Shown: piece after piece, positions 10,528 to 20,058 of the stretch
How the letters are laid out: each line of letters opens with the position of its first letter
Position numbering within the stretch: position 1 is the first letter of the stretch
NCBI RefSeq assembly: GCF_021391675.1
Contig: NZ_CP090096.1
Location: forward strand, 1 to 64,000
Length of the DNA: 64,000 bases
Source: Neorhizobium galegae
GTDB taxonomy: Bacteria > Pseudomonadota > Alphaproteobacteria > Rhizobiales > Rhizobiaceae
Reading direction: 5' to 3'
The notes under the pieces: generated by a model
The model's database searches: none
What the model saw: only the letters and a program-made list of their open reading frames with translations
Told to the model about the DNA's origin: nothing
Position numbers and translations under genes: made by a program

Positions 10528-11232
10528 ATGGGGCTTGAGAGCGGTACTGCCCGCAAGGGCCTTCCCGATATCGTCTTTGAACGGATGTTGCGCGCGATCA
10601 AGTCGGGGGCATACAGGCCGGACGAACGGTTGCCGACCGAACATGAGCTGGCCAACGAATTCGAAGTGTCGCGGCCGATCATCCGGGAAGCGCTGAGACG
10701 GTTGCGCGAGCAGGGACTGATCTATTCGAGGCGCGGTGCCGGCAGCTTTGTGCGTGCGCTCGGCCTACGTGAGCCGCTCGGATTCGGCCAGCTGGAAAAC
10801 GTCGCCGATCTCCTCAACTGTTATGAGTTTCGCATGACGCTTGAACCTGCTGCAGCAGCGGCAGCGGCAGGGCGCCACGACAAGGAAAGCCTGGCGGCGA
10901 TAAAGCGGGCCCTGGAATTGCTGCGCGATGCCACGAACCGCCAGGCCCATCGCGAAGACGCCGACTATCAGTTCCATCTGGCTATCGCGCGAGCGGCTCA
11001 GAACAGCTACTTCTCGACGGCGATGGAGGCCCTGAAAGATCACATTGCCATGGGCATGAAATTCCACGGAGCCTCCGTGAAAAGAGAGGCAACCGGGCTG
11101 GCGAAAGTGTTCGGCGAGCATGAGGCGATTGCCGATGCAATCACACGCGGAGACCAGGAAGCAGCGCGACAGTTGATGCTGGACCACTTGAAAGGTTCAC
11201 GCGAACGACTGTTTCAATCGTCGCACCGGTGA
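10528..11232 (+). CDS. GntR family transcriptional regulator (FadR/FCD subfamily)
   Basis: This 234-residue protein has an N-terminal winged helix with LPTEHELANEFEVSRPIIRE and a C-terminal all-helical FCD ligand domain (about 95-225), which normally binds a carboxylate or sugar-acid effector through a metal held by Asp and His. Candidate ligands include the histidine in DADYQFHLAIARAA and EHEAIADAI. It starts three bases after the kinase stop and is cotranscribed with it. It most probably represses the whole 9.4-20.9 kb island and responds to a pathway intermediate. The inverted TTGTCAA pairs in the two control regions of the island are its candidate sites. Confidence 0.9.
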   Translation: MGLESGTARKGLPDIVFERMLRAIKSGAYRPDERLPTEHELANEFEVSRPIIREALRRLREQGLIYSRRGAGSFVRALGLREPLGFGQLENVADLLNCYEFRMTLEPAAAAAAAGRHDKESLAAIKRALELLRDATNRQAHREDADYQFHLAIARAAQNSYFSTAMEALKDHIAMGMKFHGASVKREATGLAKVFGEHEAIADAITRGDQEAARQLMLDHLKGSRERLFQSSHR

Positions 11233-11278
11233 ACCCTGTAGATGTCATCCGGCAATCCACAGCCGGATGATCGTCACT

Positions 11279-12397
11279 TCAAAATGCCGCCTCGTAGATA
11301 TCCAGCACATCGCGGACACTCATTTCGGCCGGGTTGTTATCCATCAGCCGACGGATCGCATGCGCCTCCGAAGCGTAGAGGGAAAGCTCTTCCCGCCTGG
11401 CGCCATGAGCCGCCAGCGACATCTCAATGCCAAGCGCCCCGCAGAAGTCGCATGCCGACGATCGCAATTCGTCGGAGGAGAGATTGTCACCGAGACCGAG
11501 TGCTACCGCCACTTCCGCGGTCTTCGCGGCAGCGACAGACTGGTTGAAAGCCAGTACATGCGGGAAAACGATGGCATTCGCCAACCCGTGCGGCAGGTTG
11601 AGCCGCGTCCCCAGCGGATAGGCGATTGCGTGGCCGGCCGCAGTATTGACGGGGCCGAGGCAAATGCCGCCGTAATAGGAAGCAAGCATCAGTCCTTCGC
11701 GGGCCTCCGTATCCTGCCCGTCCTTCACCGCCCGCGCCAGATATCGGCCGACAAGCCCGAATCCCATGCGCGCAAAGCCGTCGATCATCGGATGGGCGCG
11801 GCGATTGGTGAAGGCTTCGACGCAATGCGCCATGGCATCGACACCCGTCGCGGCGGTCACGGCCGGAGGCACCGAATAGGTCAGTTCAGGATCGAGCACC
11901 GCGAAATCGGCGATCATATGCGGGCTTTCAACCGCGATCTTGGTCCGCTTGACCGGATCGGTGATGAGCGAACGGATGCCTGCCTCCGAGCCGGTACCCG
12001 CGGTGGTCGCGACCTGGGCAAGCCGCGTGCGGCGGCCGGCGACGCGATTGGGACCGGCAACGTCTTCCAGGGTCTGCTCGGAATCCCACAGCACCGCGAC
12101 AAGCTTGGCAACGTCCAACACGGATCCGCCGCCGAGGCCGACGATCAGTTGCGGACGAGCCTTGCGGGCAACCGCCAGCGCAGCATCCAGCGTCGAGGTA
12201 TCCGGCTCGCCCGGAATGGCGTCGAATACCGAAAACCGGCCGGGTAACTGCAGACGGTCGGCGAAGCCAGCCGTGATCGGCGTGGCAATGACCAGGGTCG
12301 AGGCGACGTCGCCAGCCCAGGCGCCAACCTGACTAATCGTGCCGGCACCGACGGCGAGACGCAGCGGCTGGTGGAGTGTGATGGGTGCAATGGCCAT
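11279..12397 (-). CDS. Iron-containing alcohol dehydrogenase family protein
   Basis: This 372-residue member of the iron alcohol dehydrogenase superfamily has a nucleotide-binding GGGSVLDVAK near residue 88 and GTGSEAGIRSLITD further on. The metal-ligand region contains DAMAHCVEAF and HGLANAIVFPHVLAFN. The family reduces or oxidises aldehydes, ketones and hydroxyacids with NAD(P); maleylacetate reductase and 4-hydroxybutyrate or lactaldehyde-type enzymes belong to it. It starts at ATG 12397, 12 bases after the end of pdxA2, with AAGGAAAG as ribosome site. It is the last gene of the sialidase-pdxA2-adh operon. A role in oxidising a C3 or C4 hydroxy intermediate of this pathway is inference. 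Confidence 0.87.
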   Translation of the reverse strand: MAIAPITLHQPLRLAVGAGTISQVGAWAGDVASTLVIATPITAGFADRLQLPGRFSVFDAIPGEPDTSTLDAALAVARKARPQLIVGLGGGSVLDVAKLVAVLWDSEQTLEDVAGPNRVAGRRTRLAQVATTAGTGSEAGIRSLITDPVKRTKIAVESPHMIADFAVLDPELTYSVPPAVTAATGVDAMAHCVEAFTNRRAHPMIDGFARMGFGLVGRYLARAVKDGQDTEAREGLMLASYYGGICLGPVNTAAGHAIAYPLGTRLNLPHGLANAIVFPHVLAFNQSVAAAKTAEVAVALGLGDNLSSDELRSSACDFCGALGIEMSLAAHGARREELSLYASEAHAIRRLMDNNPAEMSVRDVLDIYEAAF

Positions 12398-12409
12398 GAC
12401 GCGCTTTCC

Positions 12410-13357
12410 TTACCGGACCCCCGCCACGAGCTTGCGCGCGTAGGCGATAGCAGAATTCATGTTGCCGTGATTGGCGATCCCCTTGCCGGCGATATCGAAC
12501 GCGGTGCCGTGATCGACGGAGGTGCGGTCGATCGGCAGATCGACAGAAACGTTGACGGCCGTGTCGAAGGCGACGAGCTTGATCGGGATATGACCCTGAT
12601 CGTGATACTGCGCGACGACTAGGTCGAAGGCGCCCGAATAGGCCCGGTGGAAAACCGTATCGGCGGAAATCGGACCATGAACCTCGATGCCTTCGGCGCG
12701 AGCGGCCGCCACGGCCGGCGCGATCTGATCGTCGTCCTCCGTGCCGAAGAGACCGTTTTCGCCGCAATGGGGATTGATGCCGGCAACCGCAATGCGCGGA
12801 CGCTCATAACCGATGCGCTTCAGATGCGCGTCACCGGCGCGGATCGTCGCCAGAACCCGTTCCGTCGTGGCGCGCCGGATAGCTTCCTGCAGGGAGACGT
12901 GCGTGGAGACATGGATCACCTTCAGGCGATCGGACGCCAGCAGCATGTATGCCGCTGCCGAACCGGTAAGGCTGCGCAACATGCCCGTGTGACCATCGTA
13001 GTGATGGCCCGCAAGGTTGAGCGCTTCCTTGTTGATGGGCGCGGTGACGATGCAGCCGATCGAGCCGGCCTCGGCATCGCGTACGGCGCGCTCGATGAAG
13101 CGGAACGCCGCATCGCCGGCGACCGCCGACAACTGCCCCCAGGGCAGAGGCGCTCCCTCCACCAGAAGATCGACCACGTAAGGCGTGAGGTCGAGCGCGA
13201 CCCCGACCGCATCGCGGGCCGCCTCCAGTGTCGGCAGATTGCCGTAGACCCGCGTTGCGGAGCGATCGGCGTCCGACATCTCGGCCAGCGCCTTGACTGT
13301 TACTTCCGGACCGACGCCACAGGGGTCCCCCATGGTGATACCAATGATATTGCTCAT
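12410..13357 (-). CDS. pdxA2: PdxA family dehydrogenase, probable 4-phospho-D-threonate/erythronate dehydrogenase (PdxA2)
   Basis: PdxA2 enzymes oxidise and decarboxylate 4-phospho-D-threonate or -erythronate to dihydroxyacetone phosphate with NAD. The 315-residue protein begins [15 protein letters not shown]. It carries the metal-binding histidines of the family in [20 protein letters not shown] and [13 protein letters not shown]. Biosynthetic PdxA (vitamin B6) shares these motifs. I call the catabolic form because a DUF1537 kinase and FadR-type regulator lie nearby, the usual partners of PdxA2. ATG 13357 is preferred over TTG 13360: GGGAG stands about seven bases upstream and the ATG overlaps the stop of the upstream sialidase-like gene (TGATG), which implies coupled translation. 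Confidence 0.88.
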   Translation of the reverse strand: MSNIIGITMGDPCGVGPEVTVKALAEMSDADRSATRVYGNLPTLEAARDAVGVALDLTPYVVDLLVEGAPLPWGQLSAVAGDAAFRFIERAVRDAEAGSIGCIVTAPINKEALNLAGHHYDGHTGMLRSLTGSAAAYMLLASDRLKVIHVSTHVSLQEAIRRATTERVLATIRAGDAHLKRIGYERPRIAVAGINPHCGENGLFGTEDDDQIAPAVAAARAEGIEVHGPISADTVFHRAYSGAFDLVVAQYHDQGHIPIKLVAFDTAVNVSVDLPIDRTSVDHGTAFDIAGKGIANHGNMNSAIAYARKLVAGVR

Positions 13358-14550
13358 CAAATTCTCCCGTCAGTCGCGTCTGCCCAGCCCGAAGCCAGGC
13401 TCACGTATTTGATTGCCCGCCTGTGATAGGTATAGGCGATGTGCAACGTCCCGTCCGGCGCTTCCAGTAGCCACGGATAGGACATTTCCTTGTTCCGGCC
13501 ATCGGTGGAATCGTTGGACAGGCAGGTGCCCGGCCCGTCTTCGATCAGGATACGGACTGGGAAGCCTAGACCACCATCATTCGAAATGCAGACACAGACC
13601 GGCGCCCGCGGCACACCCCAGACGGGCACGCAGCCGCCCGTGGGATCGGCATCGGGTCTTTCGTCACTCTCGCCGAGTTCGTCGTAAAGCGAAGCACGGC
13701 GATCGTTCGACTGAGCCGCGTTTACCGGGTTGCAGATCATCGCAAGCCGACCGTCCTTCAACCGAATAACCGCGATCGAGGAATTGTTGTTCGGCACATC
13801 CGTTGCCTCGGGCACCGACCAGGATCGGCCGCCGTCGGCGCTTTCGCTCCGATAGACGAAATCCGCCTGCCTTCGGCGGAAAAATGCCGCAAGACCGCCT
13901 GTCGGCAAGGCAACGGGACTCATGTGGACGCAGCCGGTCGATTGCGGCAATTCTTCGAGGCGCCAGGTTTTCCCGGCATCTGTCGATAACCCGATTGCCG
14001 CCGTGTCATGGCTTCCATTCCACTTCTGGCCCGGCCGTTGAACGCAGCGGAAGATCGGCAAAAGCCATGCGCCGTCATCCCGCACCGTCAGCTGAGCCCG
14101 GATAAAACATCCTTTCGGCAGTCCGAGATAGGTGCCCGCCTCCGCTGTCAGCCTTGTCGGGTCGCTTTGATCGCGCCGGATCTCGGCCATCCGGATACAG
14201 CATTCGTCCTGATTACCGGAAGGCTGCGACGTGTGGAAAAGCCAGAGCCGGCCATCGGGCGCGGTAAACAGAACCGGGTTCTGCTCCGAATGTGCGTCAT
14301 CGAAGCTCAGCCGCTGCGGCGGGCCCCAAAGATCCGAGCCGGGCACGAGGACGGACGCGAAAATGGATATGTCGGACTTGCCTTCCAGCGAGCCACCGAA
14401 CCAGGCGCAGATCAACGCGCCGTCGGCCAGGAGATGCAGGAAGCTTGCATGGTTCTGCACCATGGGGGAAGGCAGGAAGGCTTCGCGCCTGCCGGCGGTC
14501 ATCATCCGTACCGTGCCGGTCATTGCTGCCGCTATTTCATCAGGGCTCAT
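13357..14550 (-). CDS. Sialidase-like (BNR/Asp-box) hydrolase, cytoplasmic
   Basis: This 397-residue beta-propeller protein of the exo-alpha-sialidase superfamily has Asp-box motifs (S-x-D-x-G-x-x-W) at STDAGKTW and SADGGRSW and a degenerate one at SNDGGLGF. Near the N terminus [17 protein letters not shown] resembles the first strand of bacterial sialidase-like proteins. There is no signal peptide, so it should act in the cytoplasm on an imported substrate. The first gene of the sialidase-pdxA2-adh operon, it starts at ATG 14550 after GGAGAG and diverges from an oligopeptide-type ABC importer. Whether the substrate is a sialoside, another ketosidic nonulosonate or an unsaturated uronide is unknown; related propeller proteins have other activities too. 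Confidence 0.8.
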   Translation of the reverse strand: MSPDEIAAAMTGTVRMMTAGRREAFLPSPMVQNHASFLHLLADGALICAWFGGSLEGKSDISIFASVLVPGSDLWGPPQRLSFDDAHSEQNPVLFTAPDGRLWLFHTSQPSGNQDECCIRMAEIRRDQSDPTRLTAEAGTYLGLPKGCFIRAQLTVRDDGAWLLPIFRCVQRPGQKWNGSHDTAAIGLSTDAGKTWRLEELPQSTGCVHMSPVALPTGGLAAFFRRRQADFVYRSESADGGRSWSVPEATDVPNNNSSIAVIRLKDGRLAMICNPVNAAQSNDRRASLYDELGESDERPDADPTGGCVPVWGVPRAPVCVCISNDGGLGFPVRILIEDGPGTCLSNDSTDGRNKEMSYPWLLEAPDGTLHIAYTYHRRAIKYVSLASGWADATDGRI

Positions 14551-14983
14551 AAAGCTCTCCTCTCGGCGTTGAGAATTGCCAGAAACACAAAGTTGTCAAG
14601 TTTTATAATATGCATAAGCCGCGGATTTCGGGTATTGTCATCAGCATAACAATATGGAAAATAACGGTATTTTTAAGAATGAATTTTTCTCGAAAAATTA
14701 CATCACAAAACAATTTGACAAAGTGCGCAGGACGGAACATGGTTTGGGGAGAATAGCACAGGAGGAGTAGGCGATCGCGGTGCAGCGAAATATGTGGCCC
14801 TGCCGTCGGGAGAAATTTTCGGTCCAAGCTCCGAATACTCCACGATAGAGCCTCTAAATCGCCATCGGTCTTCCTTCACAGGTCGGCTCGCCAATCACCA
14901 AATCAGCCGTTCATCCACCGGGCCACGGCAGGTCGATCGGGACGGTGTCTGATCAATTTATATTCACTTGGGAGGTGAGCCAC
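14551..14983. promoter_or_regulatory. Divergent control region between the sialidase operon and the ABC importer operon
   Basis: This 433-base region has no gene that I can support. It is A+T-rich between 14580 and 14725, unlike its surroundings, as expected for promoters. It contains TTGTCAA at 14593-14599 and TTGACAA at 14715-14721 (an inverted pair), matching the pair upstream of the kinase-gntR genes. The minus-strand TTGACA at 14593-14598 could be the -35 box for the sialidase operon and TTGACA 14715-14720 that for the importer. No good -10 boxes are seen. A GGGAGGTG ribosome site ends the region. Confidence 0.5.
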
Positions 14984-16480
14984 ATGAAGAAGATGCTGAT
15001 GACCGCGCTGATCCTGGGATCTGCGCTTGCGCCGGCTTACGCAGGGTCCGGTCCTATCAAGATCGTGCTGCCCGAAGAGGCCGATCTGCTGGAGCCTTGC
15101 ATGGCGACCCGTTCCAATATCGGCCGTATCATCATGGAGAATGTCAGCGAAACCCTGACCGAGCTCGATGTTCGCGGCAAGAAGGGCGTCATGCCGCGCC
15201 TTGCCGAAAAATGGGAGCAGACCCAGGACGGCAGCTGGCGGTTCCATCTCCGCCAGGGCGTCAAGTTCTCCAACGGGACGACGTTCGACGCCAAGGATGT
15301 GAAGCATAGCTTCGACCGCGTGATGAGCGACAAGAACGCCTGCGAATCCCGCCGCTATTTCGGCGGCATGAAGATCAGCGCCAATGTCGTCGATCCCTAC
15401 ACGATCGATTTCAAGGCGGACCCGGCCCAGCCGATCCTGCCTTTGCTGATGTCGCTGGTGACGATCGTTCCGGAAGAAACCCCGCTTGCATTCATTCGCG
15501 AGCCGATCGGAACCGGCCCCTATGCGCTGAAGAACTGGACGCCGGGTCAGCAGATCGTGTTGGCCGCCCGCAGCGACTACTGGGGCGCCAAGCCGCAGGT
15601 GACCGAGGCGACCTATCTCTTCCGCTCCGATCCGTCGGTGCGTGCGGCGATGGTGAAGGCCGGTGAAGCGGACCTTTCTCCGTCGATCTCGCAGCTGGAT
15701 GCAACCGATCCGAAGACCGATTTCTCCTATCTCGACAGCGAGACGGTCTATCTGCGTCTCGACCACAACATTCAGCCGCTGAACGACGTGCGGGTTCGCA
15801 AGGCGCTCAATCTGGCCATCGATCGTCAGGCGTTTATCGGCACACTGGTGCCGGATGGTGCCGTGCTGGCGACGGCGCTGGTTCCGCCGACCACGCAGGG
15901 CTGGAACCCGGACGTCAAGGTGTTCCCCTATGATCCAGCAGGTGCCAAGAAGCTTCTCGCGGAGGCCAAGGCCGCCGGCGTGAAGGTCGATACGCCGATC
16001 ACGCTGATCGCCCGCACGGCAAACTTCCCGAACGTCACCGAAATCATGGAAGCGGTTCAGTCGCAGCTCCAGGAAGTCGGCTTCAAGGTCGATCTGAAGT
16101 TTGTCGAAGTGGCCGAGCACGAGAGCTACTATTCCAAGCCTTTCAAGGAAGGTCGTGGCCCGATCATCGTCGCCGCCATGCACGACAACTCCAAGGGTGA
16201 TCCGTCCTTCACCATGTTCTTCAAATATGCCTCTCAGGGTACGCAATCGGGCTTTTCCGACCCCAAGGTCGACGACCTGATCAAGCGCGCCTCGGCGGCA
16301 GTCGGCGACGAACGTGCGAAGCTCTGGTCGCAGCTGATCGCCTACCTGCATGACGACGTGGTTGCAGACGCCCTTCTCTTCCACATGGTCGGCTTCTCGC
16401 GAGTTTCGCCGCGTATCGAATTCAAACCGACGATCGCTACAAATTCGATGCTGCAATTGTCCGAGATCGGCATCAAATAG
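14984..16480 (+). CDS. ABC importer solute-binding protein, family 5 (dipeptide/oligopeptide/nickel type)
   Basis: This periplasmic receptor delivers its ligand to the permeases encoded downstream. The 498 residues start with a signal peptide (MKKMLMTALILGSALAPAYA). The SBP family 5 core then shows LTELDVRGKKGVMPRLAEKW, WRFHLRQGVKFSNG, GTGPYALKNWTPG and VRKALNLAIDRQAFIG. I prefer ATG 14984 to an upstream GTG (14945) because GGGAGGTG lies seven bases before it and the signal peptide then begins at the first residue. Family 5 receptors bind peptides, nickel, glutathione, oligosaccharides and even sialic acid, so the ligand cannot be inferred from family alone; the neighbours suggest a sugar-acid or glycoside. 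Confidence 0.92.
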   Translation: MKKMLMTALILGSALAPAYAGSGPIKIVLPEEADLLEPCMATRSNIGRIIMENVSETLTELDVRGKKGVMPRLAEKWEQTQDGSWRFHLRQGVKFSNGTTFDAKDVKHSFDRVMSDKNACESRRYFGGMKISANVVDPYTIDFKADPAQPILPLLMSLVTIVPEETPLAFIREPIGTGPYALKNWTPGQQIVLAARSDYWGAKPQVTEATYLFRSDPSVRAAMVKAGEADLSPSISQLDATDPKTDFSYLDSETVYLRLDHNIQPLNDVRVRKALNLAIDRQAFIGTLVPDGAVLATALVPPTTQGWNPDVKVFPYDPAGAKKLLAEAKAAGVKVDTPITLIARTANFPNVTEIMEAVQSQLQEVGFKVDLKFVEVAEHESYYSKPFKEGRGPIIVAAMHDNSKGDPSFTMFFKYASQGTQSGFSDPKVDDLIKRASAAVGDERAKLWSQLIAYLHDDVVADALLFHMVGFSRVSPRIEFKPTIATNSMLQLSEIGIK

Positions 16481-16521
16481 TCAGCGGGAACCGGCTGCCG
16501 GATTTCCAATCACGACCCAAA

Positions 16522-16545
16522 GGCGGCGGGTACCTATCCGCCGCC
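16522..16545 (+). other. Intercistronic hairpin after the binding-protein gene
   Basis: GGCGGCGG and CCGCCGCC form a perfect 8-bp all-GC stem around an eight-base loop, between the binding-protein stop (16480) and the first permease start (16564). There is no T run, so it more likely protects the upstream mRNA from 3' exonucleases or attenuates, which raises binding protein relative to permease. Confidence 0.6.
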
Positions 16546-16563
16546 ATAATAGTCGAGGGCGAC

Positions 16564-17478
16564 ATGCTCAGTTTCATTCGTAAGCGCTCCGTGGCGAGCT
16601 TGATTTCACTGGTCGGGCTGCTCGTGCTGGTGTTCTTCCTGTCCCGCCTGACCGGCGATCCGGCCGCGCTCTTCCTGCCCGTCGAAGCTTCGGCCGAAAT
16701 GAAGCAACAGTTCCGCGAACTTCACGGGTTGAACGACCCGCTGATGGTGCAGTTCGGACGTTATGTCGGCGACGTGGTGACCGGGAATCTCGGTGAATCG
16801 TTGCGCAAGGCACGGCCGGCGCTGGGTGTGGTGACGGAAGCCTTCGTGTGGACGCTCTGGCTTGCCGTGATCACCATGTCGCTCGTCACGGCGGCCGCCA
16901 TCGTCGTCGGCTCGCTCGCCGCTTTTCGTTCCGGTGGTTTCTTCGACCGGCTCTCCTCGATCATCTCACTCGTTGGCGCGTCGGTTCCCGATTTCTGGCT
17001 GGCCATCGTCGCGATCGTCGTCTTCTCCGTTAACCTCGCATGGCTACCGACCTCCGGTACGGGGTCGATCCTGCACTGGATCCTGCCGATCGGCGTGCTG
17101 TTCGTCCGTCCCTTCGGCATTATCGTGCAGGTGGTGCGCGGCTCGATGATCGGCGCCCTATCCTCCGCCTATGTGAAGACGGCCCGCGCAAAAGGCGTCA
17201 AGGCCGGCCCGATCATCTTCATCCACGCACTGCGCAACGCCATGCTGCCGGTCATCACCGTCATCGGGGACCAGGCAGCGAGCCTCCTGAACGGCGCAGT
17301 GGTGGTCGAGACCATCTTCGGTTTCCCGGGGGTCGGCAAGCTGATGATCGACTCGATCCTGCAGCGGGATTTCAACGTCGTCCTTGCCGCGATCCTGGTG
17401 ACCGCGCTGGCGATCTTCCTCATGAACCTGCTGATCGACCTTGCCTATGCGCTTCTCGATCCGCGCATCCGTCATTGA
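16564..17478 (+). CDS. ABC importer permease, DppB/OppB type
   Basis: This 304-residue inner-membrane subunit has six predicted transmembrane segments. The first is at residues 10-30 (ASLISLVGLLVLVFFLSRL), followed by the long periplasmic loop typical of DppB proteins. The EAA loop that contacts the ATPase appears as VKTARAKGV with HALRNAMLPV after it. The C-terminal segment ends in LLDPRIRH, a common ending for this subfamily. It lies 83 bases after the binding-protein gene and 11 bases before the partner permease, in one operon. Confidence 0.93.
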   Translation: MLSFIRKRSVASLISLVGLLVLVFFLSRLTGDPAALFLPVEASAEMKQQFRELHGLNDPLMVQFGRYVGDVVTGNLGESLRKARPALGVVTEAFVWTLWLAVITMSLVTAAAIVVGSLAAFRSGGFFDRLSSIISLVGASVPDFWLAIVAIVVFSVNLAWLPTSGTGSILHWILPIGVLFVRPFGIIVQVVRGSMIGALSSAYVKTARAKGVKAGPIIFIHALRNAMLPVITVIGDQAASLLNGAVVVETIFGFPGVGKLMIDSILQRDFNVVLAAILVTALAIFLMNLLIDLAYALLDPRIRH

Positions 17479-17489
17479 GGAGCGCAACG

Positions 17490-18413
17490 ATGAGTGTTTC
17501 CACCTCCGATACGACGATCACCCACGAGCCCGCCTTCCCGGTCCGCATGGCGCGAATGCTCTGGGCCGACAAATTCGCGCTCTGCGCGGTCATCTTCCTG
17601 CTCGTCATCATCGTGCTTGCCCTGATCGGGCCGTCCTGGCTCGGTGAGCTCGCCACCAAGCAGAATCTGCGTGGCCGCAACCTCGCACCGTTCGACTGGA
17701 GCCGTGAATGGGTATGGTGGATGGGGGCCGACGCTCTCGGCCGGCCGCTGCTCGCCCGCATCATCGTCGCGACGCAGAATACGATCATGGTCGCCGCCGG
17801 CGCGGTGATCCTGTCGTCGGTCACCGGTACTCTGCTCGGCCTCGTCGCCGGGTTTTCATCACCTCGCGTCGGGCAGGTGATCATGCGCCTGGCGGACGTG
17901 ATCATGTCCTTCCCCTCGCTGTTGATTGCGGTGATCGTCCTTTATCTCTTGGGTTCCTCGATCCTGAACCTGGTCGCCGTCCTGTCGATCACCCGCATCC
18001 CCGTTTACCTGCGCACCACCCGCGCCGAGGTGCTGGAAATCCGCGAGCGGATGTTCGTGCAGGCAGCGCGGGTGATGGGCGCTTCGCAGAACCGCATCCT
18101 GTTCCGCCACATCCTGCCGGTCGTTTTCCCGACGCTTACCACGCTGGCGACGCTGGACTTCGCCTATGTCATGCTTGCCGAAAGCGCGTTGTCCTTCCTC
18201 GGCATCGGCATCCAGCCTCCCGCGATCACCTGGGGCCTAATGATTTCCCAGGGACGCCAGTATCTTACCAATGCCTGGTGGCTCTCGTTCTGGCCCGGGC
18301 TGGCAATCATCATGACCACCTTGTCGCTCAACCTTTTGTCGAACTGGCTGCGCATCGCGCTCGACCCCGTTCAGCGCTGGCGCCTGGAAATGAAAGGCCG
18401 AAAGAATGGCTGA
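17490..18413 (+). CDS. ABC importer permease, DppC/OppC type
   Basis: This 307-residue inner-membrane partner of the preceding permease opens with the OppC N-terminal region, whose first membrane helix is FALCAVIFLLVIIVLALIG. It then shows MGADALGRPLLARII, typical of DppC proteins. The EAA loop is AARVMGASQNRILFRHILP. The start ATG 17490 is preceded by TGAGGAG at suitable spacing; a longer upstream reading in the same frame runs through the previous gene and is not real. Its 3' end overlaps the ATPase gene by eight bases, indicating coupling. Confidence 0.93.
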   Translation: MSVSTSDTTITHEPAFPVRMARMLWADKFALCAVIFLLVIIVLALIGPSWLGELATKQNLRGRNLAPFDWSREWVWWMGADALGRPLLARIIVATQNTIMVAAGAVILSSVTGTLLGLVAGFSSPRVGQVIMRLADVIMSFPSLLIAVIVLYLLGSSILNLVAVLSITRIPVYLRTTRAEVLEIRERMFVQAARVMGASQNRILFRHILPVVFPTLTTLATLDFAYVMLAESALSFLGIGIQPPAITWGLMISQGRQYLTNAWWLSFWPGLAIIMTTLSLNLLSNWLRIALDPVQRWRLEMKGRKNG

Positions 18414-20022
18414 GCACCTGCTGGAAGTCCGCAACCTCTCGGTCGAATTCCACACGGCCGCCGGCGTCGTGCATGCCGTGCGAAACATCTCCTATCATCT
18501 CGACCGCGGCGAGACGCTGGCGATCCTCGGTGAAAGCGGGTCCGGCAAGTCGGTTTCGTCAGCGGCGATCATGAACCTCATCGACATGCCGCCCGGGCGG
18601 ATCAGCGCCGGGCAGATCCTGCTTGACGGCAAGGACCTGCTGACCATGCCGCCCCAGGCGCGCCGCGAGGCAAACGGGCGGCGGATCGCCATGATCTTTC
18701 AGGACCCGCTCAGCCATCTGAACCCGGTCTATACCGTCGGATGGCAGATCCGCGAGGCGATGACGACCCATGGCATGCCGGCCGAACAGGCCAGGAGCGA
18801 AGCTTTGCGCCTCTTGACGCGGGTCGGCATTCCCGATCCGGAAGGCGCCATGGGCAAATATCCGCACGAATTTTCCGGCGGCCAGCGTCAGCGGGTGATG
18901 ATTGCGATGGCGCTTGCGCTGCGCCCCGATCTGCTGATTGCCGATGAGCCTACCACCGCGCTTGACGTGACGGTCCAGGCCGAGGTGCTGGCGCTGTTGA
19001 AGGAGTTGCAGCGGGAAACCGGCATGGGCGTGCTGATCATCACCCACGATCTCGGCGTGGTGGCCGAAATCGCCGATCGCGTGGTCGTCATGGAAAAGGG
19101 CGAGCTGGTCGAGACCGGCACGGTCCGCGACGTCTACAAGAACCCGACGCATCCCTATACCAAAAAGCTGATCGGCGCCGCCCCCGGAAAAGGCGAGATG
19201 CACATCGCACAACGTTCGGGCGAACCGATGCTCAGCGTCCGGGACATACGCAAACGCTACGGCTCTTTCGATGCGCTGAAGGGCGTCTCGTTCGACCTCA
19301 GGGCTGGCGAGACCATGGCGATCGTCGGGGAAAGCGGCTCGGGAAAATCGACTCTCGCCCGTGTTCTCCTGAGGCTGGACGAGCCGGACGCCGGCACGGC
19401 ACACTGGAAGGGGCGCGATCTTTTTCAGCTCTCGCCATCGGAACTCTACAAGCTCCGGCGCGACCTCCAGATGGTGTTCCAGGATCCCACCCAATCTCTC
19501 AATCCGCGCATGACGGTGTTCCAGCTCGTATCCGAAGCATGGGCCATCCATCCCGATATCCTTCCCAAACGCCGTTGGCGGGAACGGGTCGCGGAACTGC
19601 TGCTACAGGTGGGCCTTTCGGCCGAGCACATGAGCCGTTATCCGCACCAGTTCTCGGGCGGCCAGCGGCAGAGGATTGCAATCGCTCGCGCGCTTGCGCT
19701 CGAACCGCAGCTCATCGTCTGCGACGAGGCGGTATCGGCGCTCGACGTGTCGGTGCAGGCCCAGGTCATCGCGCTTCTCGACAAGCTGCGCCGGGACATG
19801 GGCATCTCCTTCATCTTCATCGCCCACGACCTGCCCGTCGTTCGCGACTTCGCGGATTACGTCATGGTGATGCAGAAGGGCGAAGTGGTGGAAATGGGAA
19901 CGGTCCGGGAGATCTTCGAGGCGCCCCGTGAAGCCTATACAAAAGCGCTCCTGGCGGCGAGCCTCGATCCGGACCCGGATGTTCAGGCCGAACACCGGGC
20001 AGCCCGTCTCAAACGTGCATGA
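18406..20022 (+). CDS. ABC importer ATPase with two fused nucleotide-binding domains (DppD-DppF fusion)
   Basis: The 538 residues hold two complete ATP-binding cassettes that power the importer. The first has Walker A GESGSGKS near residue 44, signature [14 protein letters not shown] and Walker [13 protein letters not shown]. The second has [14 protein letters not shown] near 308, [14 protein letters not shown] and [12 protein letters not shown]. Note Glu-Ala in the second Walker B (DEAVSALD) where DEP is more usual, a frequent variant in DppF-like domains. Each cassette keeps the oligopeptide-type C-terminal region ([23 protein letters not shown]). The fused arrangement differs from the second oligopeptide-type system at 45.7-47.7 kb, which has separate genes. 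Confidence 0.94.
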   Translation: MAEHLLEVRNLSVEFHTAAGVVHAVRNISYHLDRGETLAILGESGSGKSVSSAAIMNLIDMPPGRISAGQILLDGKDLLTMPPQARREANGRRIAMIFQDPLSHLNPVYTVGWQIREAMTTHGMPAEQARSEALRLLTRVGIPDPEGAMGKYPHEFSGGQRQRVMIAMALALRPDLLIADEPTTALDVTVQAEVLALLKELQRETGMGVLIITHDLGVVAEIADRVVVMEKGELVETGTVRDVYKNPTHPYTKKLIGAAPGKGEMHIAQRSGEPMLSVRDIRKRYGSFDALKGVSFDLRAGETMAIVGESGSGKSTLARVLLRLDEPDAGTAHWKGRDLFQLSPSELYKLRRDLQMVFQDPTQSLNPRMTVFQLVSEAWAIHPDILPKRRWRERVAELLLQVGLSAEHMSRYPHQFSGGQRQRIAIARALALEPQLIVCDEAVSALDVSVQAQVIALLDKLRRDMGISFIFIAHDLPVVRDFADYVMVMQKGEVVEMGTVREIFEAPREAYTKALLAASLDPDPDVQAEHRAARLKRA

Positions 20023-20058
20023 CACACCGCCGAAGGGCGGATAAGCGGAGTTGATTGA

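Noticed and set aside
12410..13357. Vitamin B6 biosynthetic PdxA
   Set aside because: The gene is coupled to a sialidase-like gene, next to an alcohol dehydrogenase and near a DUF1537 kinase and FadR-type regulator, which fits the catabolic PdxA2 form better; the motifs alone do not decide.
14903..16456. Long minus-strand frame opposite the binding-protein gene
   Set aside because: Rich in His, Arg and Asp, no domain, and fully antisense to a well-supported gene with a signal peptide and ribosome site.
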